DNA from: JADLBR01 sp964651705
Lineage (GTDB): Bacteria; Verrucomicrobiota; Verrucomicrobiia; JADLBR01
DNA length: 64,000 nucleotides
NCBI GenBank assembly: GCA_964651705.1
Contig: CAZYWZ010000001.1
Location: 62,001 to 126,000, forward strand
Direction: 5' to 3'
The notes beneath the pieces were generated by a model that had not been told where the DNA came from, made no database searches, and saw only the letters and a program-made list of their open reading frames with translations. Position numbers and translations under genes: made by a program. Positions 16,260 to 23,445 of the stretch are shown here, one piece after another; position 1 is the first letter of the stretch; each line of letters starts with the position of its first letter.

Positions 16260-18761
16260 ATGAAACCGGCATGCATCCGGACGATTGTCTGCATTTGGCT
16301 GGGAGCGTTGTTTCTTACGCATGGCCTTGGCGCGGGCGACCCGGCGGACATGCTCAATGCACCGGGCGAATCTGAAGTTTTTCGCTCCGTGGCCGCGTAC
16401 TCTCTCGCGGCCATCGGGGTGCCAGACGCGATCGACGCGCTCGACAAGCTCGAAGGCCGCGACTTTGTGGACCGATCGCATCCGCCGGAGCAGCCCGAGC
16501 GCCGCGCGTGGCGGTTCATCTCGAACGGACAGGGTGGGATCCGGATCGGAATCAGCGAAACGGGCCGGCTCGTGGAACTGTGGTACGAGAGGTATCAGCG
16601 CAATTTCGCTTCGGCCGATGCGCCGGCCCTGTGGTCGCTACGGCTCGTTTCGGGCGCGACAACCAATGACCTCGATGCCTCCAAGGCGGAAAATTTTGAA
16701 TGCTGCCCCCTCGATAACGATCCGCGCGGACTTCGCTTGGCCTGGAGCGGTTTTGATGCGGCCGGCGCCCCCGGCGTGAGCGTGGAGATAATCGTCCGGC
16801 TGGATCCCGACGAACCCGTGGGCCGATGGGAACTGTCCGTATTGAAGCCGCGCACTAGCGCGATAGAGGAGGTTCGGTTCCCTAGGCTGTCCGGGATCCC
16901 GACGCAGGAGGATGAGGTGCTCGCCGTGCCCGCATGGATGGGGCAGATGCTGCCGGATCCACGTGCGGCGCTGGCCGGGTCAAAGGGCCATGGGGCGCGT
17001 TATTCGTGGGAGTATCCCGGCACTCTCTCCCTCCAGTGCCTCGCCTTTTATCGGCAGAAAGGAGCGGGCCTCTATCTGGCCTGTGACGATTCGTCCGCAT
17101 TTCGGAAGAGCTTCGCCGTCCGCGGCGACGGGAAGGGAGGAATCGAATTCGAGATCGCGCATCTTCCGGAGAACGGCGCGCGCGGTGTCGGGCGCTACAC
17201 ACCGGGGTATGGGGTTATTATCGGGACGTTCTTTGGTGACTGGATCACGGCCGCCGAGCGCTACCGCGGGTGGGCGAGGGACCAGCCGTGGGCCAAGCAG
17301 AGCCGACTTTCCCGGGGCCTGGTGCCCGATTGGGCTCGCGACACCGCGCTATGGGTCTGGAATCGAGGGCGCTCCCCCGACGCCTTGGGGCCAGCCGTGG
17401 CCCTTCAGCGCGAACTGGGCCTGCCGGTGAGCGTGCTGTGGCACTGGTGGCATGGCTGTTCCTACGACGCGGGATTCCCGGAGTATTTGCCCCCGCGCGA
17501 GGGCGCCGATGCGTTCCGCGAGGCGCTGGCCTGCGCGCACGAGGACCGCGTCCGCGCGCTCGTCTACATGAATCAGCGGCTCTGGGGCCTCACCACGAAA
17601 AGCTGGCGGGAGGAAGGGGCGGAACGATTCGCGGTCAGGGGATCGAACGGCGCGTACAAGGAGGAAATCTACAACACCTTCACCAAGCAACCCTGCGTCT
17701 CGATGTGCATGGGCACCGCCTTCTGGCGTCACAAGTACGCGGGCCTCGCGGAGCGCGCCATCAAGGAATTGGGCGTCGATGGCATCTACATGGATCAGGC
17801 GTGCAGCAGCCTCGCGTGCTTCGATCCCGCACACGGTCACCCGCAGGGTGGCGGCGCCTATTGGATGGGAGGATTTCGCCAGCTCGCGGGCGATATCCGG
17901 GACCGGTGCGCGGGCACGCGGCCCGTGGCGCTCGCCGGCGAGGGCTGTGGCGAGCCATGGTTGCCCCATCTCGACCTGATGCTCAGCCTCGAGGTCAGCC
18001 GAGAGCGGTATATGACGCCGACGGTCGGCTGGGAAACGATCCCCTTCTTCCAGGCCGTATATCATCCGAACGCGGTCCAGTTCGGGAATTACTCCTCGCT
18101 CACGATGCCGCCCTACGACGACCTCTGGCCCCAGGAGTTCGCGCCGAAGGAACCACTGAAACTCCTCGACCAAAAATACTCGAAGCAGTTCTGCCTCGAG
18201 CAAGCTCGGGCGTTCGCCTGGGGACAGCAACCCACCATCGCGAACTTCCAACCCTCCCATTTGCGGGACCGGCCCGAGGAGATCGCCTACGTGATGCGGT
18301 TGGCGCGGATCCGCCAGCGAGGGCTGAAGTACCTGCTGCATGGCGAATTTTTGCGCCCGCCGGAGCTAGAAGTGCCCGAGATCGCCGCCGACATGTCGCG
18401 GCTTTCGATCTATGCGGGACAGCGAGGTGGGTTGACCGAGTTCCGCAAGCACATTCCTTCGGTCGCCGCGGGCGCTTGGCGGGCGCAGGACGGCGACGTG
18501 GCCATCGCGCTGGCGAACATCGCGGATGAACCGCTGCACCTCGATCTAAACCTCCATGCGGCGGAACACAGCGTCTGGCGCATCGACCAGGCCGGCCGAT
18601 ATCGTGATCTCTATCGCATGAAAACAGCCCCACAAGCGCAGAGCGTCTGGCGCATCGATGAGTCCGGGCGCACGCCGTTGGGTCGGTGCGTGCAAGGCCA
18701 GCCTTTGAAGGTGGATCTTGCCCCCCGGGGCGCTTGCCTGATCGAACTGACCCGCGAGTGA
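16260..18761 (+). CDS. DUF6259-type secreted glycoside hydrolase-like protein
   Basis: An 833-residue exported protein (signal MKPACIRTIVCIWLGALFLT). The N-terminal third is beta-rich and resembles the sandwich domain that precedes the barrel in this family. From about residue 350 a TIM-barrel-like region appears: TALWVWNRG, SVLWHWWHGCSYD, RALVYMNQRLWG, GVDGIYMDQACSS and GEGCGEPW. IYMDQ and the following acidic positions are candidate catalytic residues, as in related GH clans. The C-terminal part is a beta domain. An in-frame micro-duplication (SVWRID at about 771 and 795, 17 identical bases 72 bp apart) lies near the end. The exact substrate is unknown; likely a polysaccharide-derived glycoside. 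Confidence 0.72.
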   Translation: MKPACIRTIVCIWLGALFLTHGLGAGDPADMLNAPGESEVFRSVAAYSLAAIGVPDAIDALDKLEGRDFVDRSHPPEQPERRAWRFISNGQGGIRIGISETGRLVELWYERYQRNFASADAPALWSLRLVSGATTNDLDASKAENFECCPLDNDPRGLRLAWSGFDAAGAPGVSVEIIVRLDPDEPVGRWELSVLKPRTSAIEEVRFPRLSGIPTQEDEVLAVPAWMGQMLPDPRAALAGSKGHGARYSWEYPGTLSLQCLAFYRQKGAGLYLACDDSSAFRKSFAVRGDGKGGIEFEIAHLPENGARGVGRYTPGYGVIIGTFFGDWITAAERYRGWARDQPWAKQSRLSRGLVPDWARDTALWVWNRGRSPDALGPAVALQRELGLPVSVLWHWWHGCSYDAGFPEYLPPREGADAFREALACAHEDRVRALVYMNQRLWGLTTKSWREEGAERFAVRGSNGAYKEEIYNTFTKQPCVSMCMGTAFWRHKYAGLAERAIKELGVDGIYMDQACSSLACFDPAHGHPQGGGAYWMGGFRQLAGDIRDRCAGTRPVALAGEGCGEPWLPHLDLMLSLEVSRERYMTPTVGWETIPFFQAVYHPNAVQFGNYSSLTMPPYDDLWPQEFAPKEPLKLLDQKYSKQFCLEQARAFAWGQQPTIANFQPSHLRDRPEEIAYVMRLARIRQRGLKYLLHGEFLRPPELEVPEIAADMSRLSIYAGQRGGLTEFRKHIPSVAAGAWRAQDGDVAIALANIADEPLHLDLNLHAAEHSVWRIDQAGRYRDLYRMKTAPQAQSVWRIDESGRTPLGRCVQGQPLKVDLAPRGACLIELTRE

Positions 18762-18790
18762 CGGGGACGGCTACGGGATGCGCCAACGGG

Positions 18791-18810
18791 GGCAGACAAG
18801 AATGTCTGCC
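18791..18810. repeat. Short perfect palindrome GGCAGACA/TGTCTGCC
   Basis: Eight-base arms GGCAGACA and TGTCTGCC around AGAA, located between the convergent DUF6259 gene and the small ORF at 18854. No T-run follows. It may be a bidirectional hairpin or another dispersed palindrome. Confidence 0.5.
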
Positions 18811-18853
18811 TCACGCGGGTGGAGTCCTTGGTCGCGCCGCCGGCCGCGAATCG

Positions 18854-19045
18854 CTATTCCTTTTTCTTGGGAACGAGCTCTGGGCCGCGTTCTCCTCCAA
18901 ACGTCTCGCGCAGGCGGCGATCCGAAGAGCACTCTTTGCGGCGGATGGACCGGGGCACGACTTTCCACGACTGTGCGCGGCGCAACGCCCTGGCGGCCTG
19001 CCATTCTTCCCAGGTCCAGCGGACCTTAAGCTTCTCCGAGCTCAC
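18854..19045 (-). CDS. Small basic protein coupled to the nucleotidyltransferase gene
   Basis: A 63-residue frame starting with GTG at 19045 (SSEKLKVRWTWEEWQAARAL, ending ELVPKKKE). It overlaps the upstream nucleotidyltransferase gene by 20 bp, with a strong ribosome site (GGAGG) seven bases before the GTG. The overlap and ribosome site are the main evidence that it is real. It is rich in Arg, Lys and Trp and has no recognised domain. It may be the partner of the nucleotidyltransferase, as in two-gene toxin-antitoxin-like units, but that is inference. The frame also runs open upstream to 19123. Confidence 0.5.
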   Translation of the reverse strand: MSSEKLKVRWTWEEWQAARALRRAQSWKVVPRSIRRKECSSDRRLRETFGGERGPELVPKKKE

Positions 19046-19625
19046 GCCGCACCTCCTCCGCCATGCGTTCCACCTCATTGCCGACGCCGTAGTCCCGCAG
19101 CGCGGCCAGGCGCCTAATCTCATCCCAATCCACCGGCACGGCGCCGCCCACGCACACCGCCATCATCTTGCGCGCGCACGCCTCGGCCTCTGGGTTCTTG
19201 GCCGGGTAATTGGCCACAAGCACTCGCTCGACGAGGGCCATCTCCGGCTGGATCAGTTTCACTCGCCCAATCGGCGTCTCCTGCTCGCGGAATGGCGTTC
19301 GCGCCTCCGACTCAACTTCCCCGAGCAAGTCGACGAAAAGCCCGGCGACCTTCCAACTCCGCGGGCCGCCCGTGCCGCCGATCCGGCCCATCAAGTCCTG
19401 GGCCGCGCGCAGTCCTATCTCCCTCGGCCCGACGCGGCACAGGTCGATATCACCAGACATGTACGTGCCCTCGGTGTAGAATTCCACCGCGGATCCGCCG
19501 ACGACGACCAGTTCGGCGCCCGCCTCCCGAAAGAGGCCGCTGACCAGCGCGGCCAGCAGTAACGCCTTCTCCACGGGATCACCCGTCGCATGCACGAGCT
19601 GCAGCTTCTGTTCGACATCAGTCAT
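19026..19625 (-). CDS. DUF6036-like nucleotidyltransferase
   Basis: A 199-residue protein with a minimal nucleotidyltransferase signature: VVVGGSAVEFYT (GGSA at 43-46) followed by SGDIDLCRVG (Asp59 and Asp61, the metal-binding DxD pair). The remainder (GLFVDLLGEV, GRVKLIQPEMALVERVL) fits the DUF6036/AbiEii-like group of small nucleotidyltransferases often found in toxin-antitoxin or phage-defence pairs. It starts with ATG at 19625 and is followed, with a 20-bp overlap, by a small basic protein. Expected activity is transfer of a nucleotide to RNA or protein; the target is unknown. Confidence 0.7.
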   Translation of the reverse strand: MTDVEQKLQLVHATGDPVEKALLLAALVSGLFREAGAELVVVGGSAVEFYTEGTYMSGDIDLCRVGPREIGLRAAQDLMGRIGGTGGPRSWKVAGLFVDLLGEVESEARTPFREQETPIGRVKLIQPEMALVERVLVANYPAKNPEAEACARKMMAVCVGGAVPVDWDEIRRLAALRDYGVGNEVERMAEEVRRELGEA

Positions 19626-19728
19626 GCCGTGCTAATACTACCGCGAAAGTTGTGGCCTGGAAAGCACTGGGCGGCGCTCATGGGCGCGGCGTTCGGTCAA
19701 TTGAACCGCTCGGCGAACGGAGGACCGC

Positions 19729-19843
19729 GGAACGCTAATCTGCGCTGATCGACGCTGATCTGAACCAAGATACCGGGCGCATCGGACCAGAAGAAGCCGG
19801 GGCAAAGAGACCATTAGCGGAGATTAGCGAGGATTAGCGTTCC
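19729..19843. repeat. CGCTAATC dispersed-repeat pair in the 435-bp intergenic region
   Basis: The gap 19626-20060 holds GGAACGCTAATC-TGCGCTGATC-GACGCTGATC (19729-19760). An inverted, slightly diverged counterpart, CCATTAGCGG-AGATTAGCGA-GGATTAGCGTTCC, lies at 19811-19843. Each arm is a run of about 10-bp CGCT(A/G)ATC units, so the whole can form a long hairpin. Nothing coding was seen in this gap. The rest holds the 19-bp tandem duplication that abuts the RAYT element. Confidence 0.6.
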
Positions 19844-19976
19844 CAAAGAAGAATGCGAAGGATGAGAACGAACGATCAGATCCTTTCCCCGGCCGTCCGC
19901 ACGACCGGACTCGAGGAGACAGAATCACGCCCTGGAGTGAGAACTCCTTCGCCGTAGCTCCAGAGGGTCACTCACC

Positions 19977-20014
19977 GTTGGGAAATAGGGTCAGCGTTGG
20001 GAAATAGGGTCAGC
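19977..20014. repeat. 19-bp tandem duplication at the left end of the RAYT element
   Basis: GTTGGGAAATAGGGTCAGC occurs twice in tandem (19977-19995 and 19996-20014). The second copy runs straight into CCTTGAC of the element's terminal repeat, so the duplication includes the outermost bases of that repeat plus flanking DNA. Confidence 0.85.
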
Positions 20015-21018
20015 CCTTGACACTTGACATTTCGGCGATGGTCGCCGAGGGTTGGTGACGATGCCGCGTGGACTTCGGGTGGAGTTTGAGGGGGCGGTCT
20101 ATCACGTGATGGCGCGTGGCAACGAGCGGCGGGAGGTCTTCAGGGATGGGGGTGACCGGCGGCGTTTCCTGGAGACGCTTGGGGAGGCGGCGGAGCGGTT
20201 TGGGGTTCGGGTGCTGGCGTACTGTCTGATGCCGAACCATTATCATCTGGTGGTGGAGACGCCGCGGGCAAACCTGAGCCAGGCGATGGGCTGGTTGCAG
20301 ACGACGTACACGGTGCGGTTCAACCGGCGGCATCGGCGGGTGGGGCATCTGTTTCAGGGACGGTTCAAGGCGCAGTTGGTGGACGCGGGGGAGTACGGGC
20401 GATGGCTGGTGCGGTACGTGCATTACAACCCCGTTCGGCCGCGGGACCGGCGGGCGCCGATCCCGGTGGAACGGAGGGAGGCATTGGAGCGGTACGAATG
20501 GAGCAGCCACCGGGATTACGCCGGACTGCGGAAGCCCGCGGCGTGGTTGGGCCTGGAGTGGCTGCGGTTCTGGGGTCGGAGCCGGGGAGAGGCGCGGCGC
20601 CGGTACCGGGAGGAGATGGCCGCGGGGTTCGGCAGGCCGGTGGAGAGTCCATGGGAGGATCTGCGGGGGAGCTTGGTCCTGGGAACGGAGGGGCTGTGGC
20701 AGAAGGCCAGGGAGCTGATCGGGCGCAAGGCGGCGCAGGAAGAGTTGCGCTGGTCGGAACGGCAGGGCGCGAGGGAGTCGCGCGAGCGGGTGAGGGCGAT
20801 GGTGGCCGACGAAGGAGACGTGAGGCTCCGAATCTGGGCGCGGGTACGGCTGGGGGGCGAGCGAGGGCGCGATGTGGCCAAGGAATACGGGTATCGGGAC
20901 GGGAGCGGGGTGACTCAGGTGGTGAAAAGGCTCGAGGCGGCGGCGGAATCCAACGGGCGCCTGCGGCGGCAAATGGATGCGTGGAGAAGGAGCTTGTCAA
21001 ATGTCAAGGGCTGACCCC
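20007..21018 (+). mobile_element. RAYT transposable element with terminal inverted repeats
   Basis: A unit of about 1.0 kb contains only the RAYT gene. The left end reads GGGTCAGCCCTTGACACTTG and the right end, inverted, reads GGGGTCAGCCCTTGACATTT. The same ends bound 92-bp elements at 27915 and 45727. The right terminal repeat contains the last codons and the stop of the transposase gene. Outside each end lies a locus-specific short tandem duplication (19 bp left, 15 bp right). Confidence 0.75.
20061..21014 (+). CDS. REP-associated tyrosine transposase (RAYT, Y1 HUH family)
   Basis: A 317-residue HUH single-strand transposase. The start region MPRGLRVEFEGAVYHVMARG is typical of RAYT/Y1 proteins. 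The metal-binding HUH motif is MPNHYHLVVE (His60, His62) and the probable catalytic tyrosine is Tyr119 in RYVHYNPVRP. HLFQGRFKA (97-105) is another conserved block. The C-terminal about 90 residues (ELIGRKAAQEEL...GRDVAKEYGYRDGSGVTQVVKRL) form an extra helix-turn-helix-like domain of the longer RAYT groups. RAYTs cut and join single-stranded REP hairpins. ATG 20061 is preferred over the upstream TTG 20052. The stop lies within the terminal repeat of the element. Confidence 0.93.
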   Translation: MPRGLRVEFEGAVYHVMARGNERREVFRDGGDRRRFLETLGEAAERFGVRVLAYCLMPNHYHLVVETPRANLSQAMGWLQTTYTVRFNRRHRRVGHLFQGRFKAQLVDAGEYGRWLVRYVHYNPVRPRDRRAPIPVERREALERYEWSSHRDYAGLRKPAAWLGLEWLRFWGRSRGEARRRYREEMAAGFGRPVESPWEDLRGSLVLGTEGLWQKARELIGRKAAQEELRWSERQGARESRERVRAMVADEGDVRLRIWARVRLGGERGRDVAKEYGYRDGSGVTQVVKRLEAAAESNGRLRRQMDAWRRSLSNVKG

Positions 21019-21044
21019 AATTTTCGTCGCCCCAATTTTCGTCG
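21015..21044. repeat. 15-bp tandem duplication at the right end of the RAYT element
   Basis: CCCCAATTTTCGTCG is present twice in tandem (21015-21029, 21030-21044). The first copy begins with the last four bases of the terminal repeat GTCAAGGGCTGACCCC. Confidence 0.85.
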
Positions 21045-21164
21045 GATTGGCGCAATTTCGCACTGAGCTGCCGCATTTTGCCGGTTGGCCGCGGGGCCGC
21101 GGCGCGTGATTCTTGCCGAGGAGGAATCCATGAGCAAGAGAGCGGGAATGAAGAGGCTGGCGCG

Positions 21165-23426
21165 ATGAACACCACCCGACGTGAGTTCGTTGTCGCCGCC
21201 GGAGGTGGTGCATTGGCGATCGCGGCCGGATGCCCTTCTGGGAAATCGCCCGCCGGGCGACGTCCGGGGCTGATCGCGAAACTGGCGCGAACCGGAGGCG
21301 TGCTGAAGATCGAGATCAACGGCGAGGTCTTCGAGCCGCTGGCCTACCGGTCGTACCGACCCACGCCCGAGCTGGTGCGGGGCTTCCATGACGCCGGCTT
21401 GCGGCTGGCCAATGTCACCCATACCGGCATGCTCTGCACGCTGGACGTGCCCTACTCCCTGTTCGGAGAGGTCTGGACGGGGCCGCGCCAATTCAACTGG
21501 GAAAACTTCGACGCGCAAATGCAGATGTTCGAGGCGAACGCGCCGGGCGCCTATTATAACATCGCGCTGCAGCTCGACACCCGCGACTGGTATTTGGCAG
21601 CCCACCCGGAGTGTTCAGACAGTTATTGGAATCTGGTTGAAATGGCGGGCCACGAGCCGTGGCGTGTGGACACGGCCGACTCGCTGCAGGAGTTCCTGCG
21701 CCAGATCGAGGCGCGCTACGGTGACCGCGTGTTCGCCTACAGCCTGCTCTGCGGCTCGTCGACGGAGTGGTACACGAACTCGCAGGGCCGCGGGCGGCCG
21801 GAGGCGCAGATCCGCCAACACCCGATCAAGACGGCGGCGTTCCGGAGGTTCACCGGCGACCCGGCGGCGACGATGCCGCCGCTCGACGTCCTGCAGCGCA
21901 CCTCGCACGGCATCTTCCGCGACCCCGTCGCGGATGCGGAGGCCCTGCGCTACTGGCGGTTCCATCACGAGATCATCGGCGATGCGATCGTCTACTTCGC
22001 CGGCAAGGCGCAGGCGGTGCTGCGGCACCAGAAACTGCTCGGGCTGTTCTACGGGTATCTGACGCAGCTCAACAGCGAGCGGCTGCTGCAGGAGGGCCAC
22101 CTGGGCTACGAGCGCGTCTGGCGCTCGCCGGACATCGACATGATCTACGCGCCCGCGAAGTACGGCGCGCCGCGCAGCTTCGAGGGAGCCAGCGGATACC
22201 TGCTCACCGTCGACTCGCTCGACCTGCACGACAAGCTGGTGTTTCACGAGGTCGACCACACCACCCACATCGCCCGCGACACCGTGGAGAACGGCAGGAA
22301 GATCCCCGGGGGCAACACCAAGCTGGCCGACGCGTTCGCCTCGCGGCAGGTGCTGCGTCGGGAGTTCGCCCTGACGCGCGCCAAGCGCACCGCGCTGTGG
22401 TGGTTCGATTTCCTCGGCGGCAACTACGCCAGCCCGGAGATGATGGCGATGGTCGCCGAGCTGGTCCGCGCGCAGGAGCGGCTGCGCGACGTGCCCATGC
22501 GGTCGGTGGCGGAGATCGCGGTTTTCGGCGACGTGCCCTCCATGTACCACGTCAACGCGCGCTCCAGCGTCGCGGACGACCTCTTGGTGCGCCCGCCCGA
22601 TGAGCTGGCCCGCATCGGCGCGCCCTACGACATCTATAACTTCTCGGACCTCGACCACGCGGGCATCCCGTGGGAGCGCTACAGGCTGTGCGTCTTCCTC
22701 AACGCTTTCGTCATCCCGGAGGAAAAGCGGGCGTTCCTCCGCTCGAAGGTGCAGGCCAGCGGCCGCACCCTGCTGTGGATCTATGCCCCGAACTATATCC
22801 AAGAGAACGGCTTTTCGGTCGATGCGATTTCCGAGATCACGGGGATCGAGGTGGTTCGGCGTGCGGAAGAGGGGAGCCCGGTCACGGTGCGGGCCGAAGG
22901 CCCGTTCGCCCGGATCGGTGCCGCGGTGCGATACGGCTTTACGCCGGGGCAGAAGTCAGGCGCCCAGCGCGATCCGACCTTCGACACGCGAAGCAAGGGT
23001 CTGCTGGAAACCGCGCCGCTTTTCGAGATCCGGGATGAGGCGGCCCAGACGTGTGGCGTTTACGAATCCAACGGCGCGCCCGCGCTGGCGCTGAAGCAGT
23101 TCAACTCGCACACGTCCATCTACGGCGCGGTTGGCAATCTTCCCTCCGCGCTCTACCGGGAAATTGCGCGGTCGGCAGGCGTCCACATCTACTACGAGGG
23201 AAACGATCCGACCTATATCAACAGCCGCCTGTTCGGCATCCACATGCAGAAGGACTCTGCGCCGACGATCCATTTTCCATCGCGCAAGCCGACGCGTTTG
23301 GAGGAGCTCTTCGACGGCGGCGAAGTCCGCTTCGAAAACGGCGTCTGCCGCCTGCCTCACCAGCCCGGCGCGGCCAAGCTCTATCTCCTCGCCGACGCGC
23401 AAATCGCACCCGGCAATAGGCAATGA
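21165..23426 (+). CDS. Tat-exported, GH42-like (clan GH-A) glycoside hydrolase; first gene of the large operon
   Basis: A 753-residue protein with a twin-arginine signal and possible lipobox (NTTRREFVVAAGGG...AIAAGC, Cys23), suggesting a Tat lipoprotein. The body looks like a beta/alpha barrel: YRSYRPTPELVRGFHDAG, YYNIALQLDTRDWY, FAYSLLCGSSTEWYTN (candidate acid/base Glu) and DKLVFHEVDHTTH (candidate nucleophile Glu), then a Rossmann-like domain (YRLCVFLNAFVIP) as in the trimerisation domain of beta-galactosidases of GH42. It opens a run of twelve same-strand genes with short gaps, all exported. Likely a beta-galactosidase or related exo-glycosidase; substrate uncertain. Confidence 0.7.
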   Translation: MNTTRREFVVAAGGGALAIAAGCPSGKSPAGRRPGLIAKLARTGGVLKIEINGEVFEPLAYRSYRPTPELVRGFHDAGLRLANVTHTGMLCTLDVPYSLFGEVWTGPRQFNWENFDAQMQMFEANAPGAYYNIALQLDTRDWYLAAHPECSDSYWNLVEMAGHEPWRVDTADSLQEFLRQIEARYGDRVFAYSLLCGSSTEWYTNSQGRGRPEAQIRQHPIKTAAFRRFTGDPAATMPPLDVLQRTSHGIFRDPVADAEALRYWRFHHEIIGDAIVYFAGKAQAVLRHQKLLGLFYGYLTQLNSERLLQEGHLGYERVWRSPDIDMIYAPAKYGAPRSFEGASGYLLTVDSLDLHDKLVFHEVDHTTHIARDTVENGRKIPGGNTKLADAFASRQVLRREFALTRAKRTALWWFDFLGGNYASPEMMAMVAELVRAQERLRDVPMRSVAEIAVFGDVPSMYHVNARSSVADDLLVRPPDELARIGAPYDIYNFSDLDHAGIPWERYRLCVFLNAFVIPEEKRAFLRSKVQASGRTLLWIYAPNYIQENGFSVDAISEITGIEVVRRAEEGSPVTVRAEGPFARIGAAVRYGFTPGQKSGAQRDPTFDTRSKGLLETAPLFEIRDEAAQTCGVYESNGAPALALKQFNSHTSIYGAVGNLPSALYREIARSAGVHIYYEGNDPTYINSRLFGIHMQKDSAPTIHFPSRKPTRLEELFDGGEVRFENGVCRLPHQPGAAKLYLLADAQIAPGNRQ

Positions 23427-23445
23427 AACAAAGCAAAATCACACC

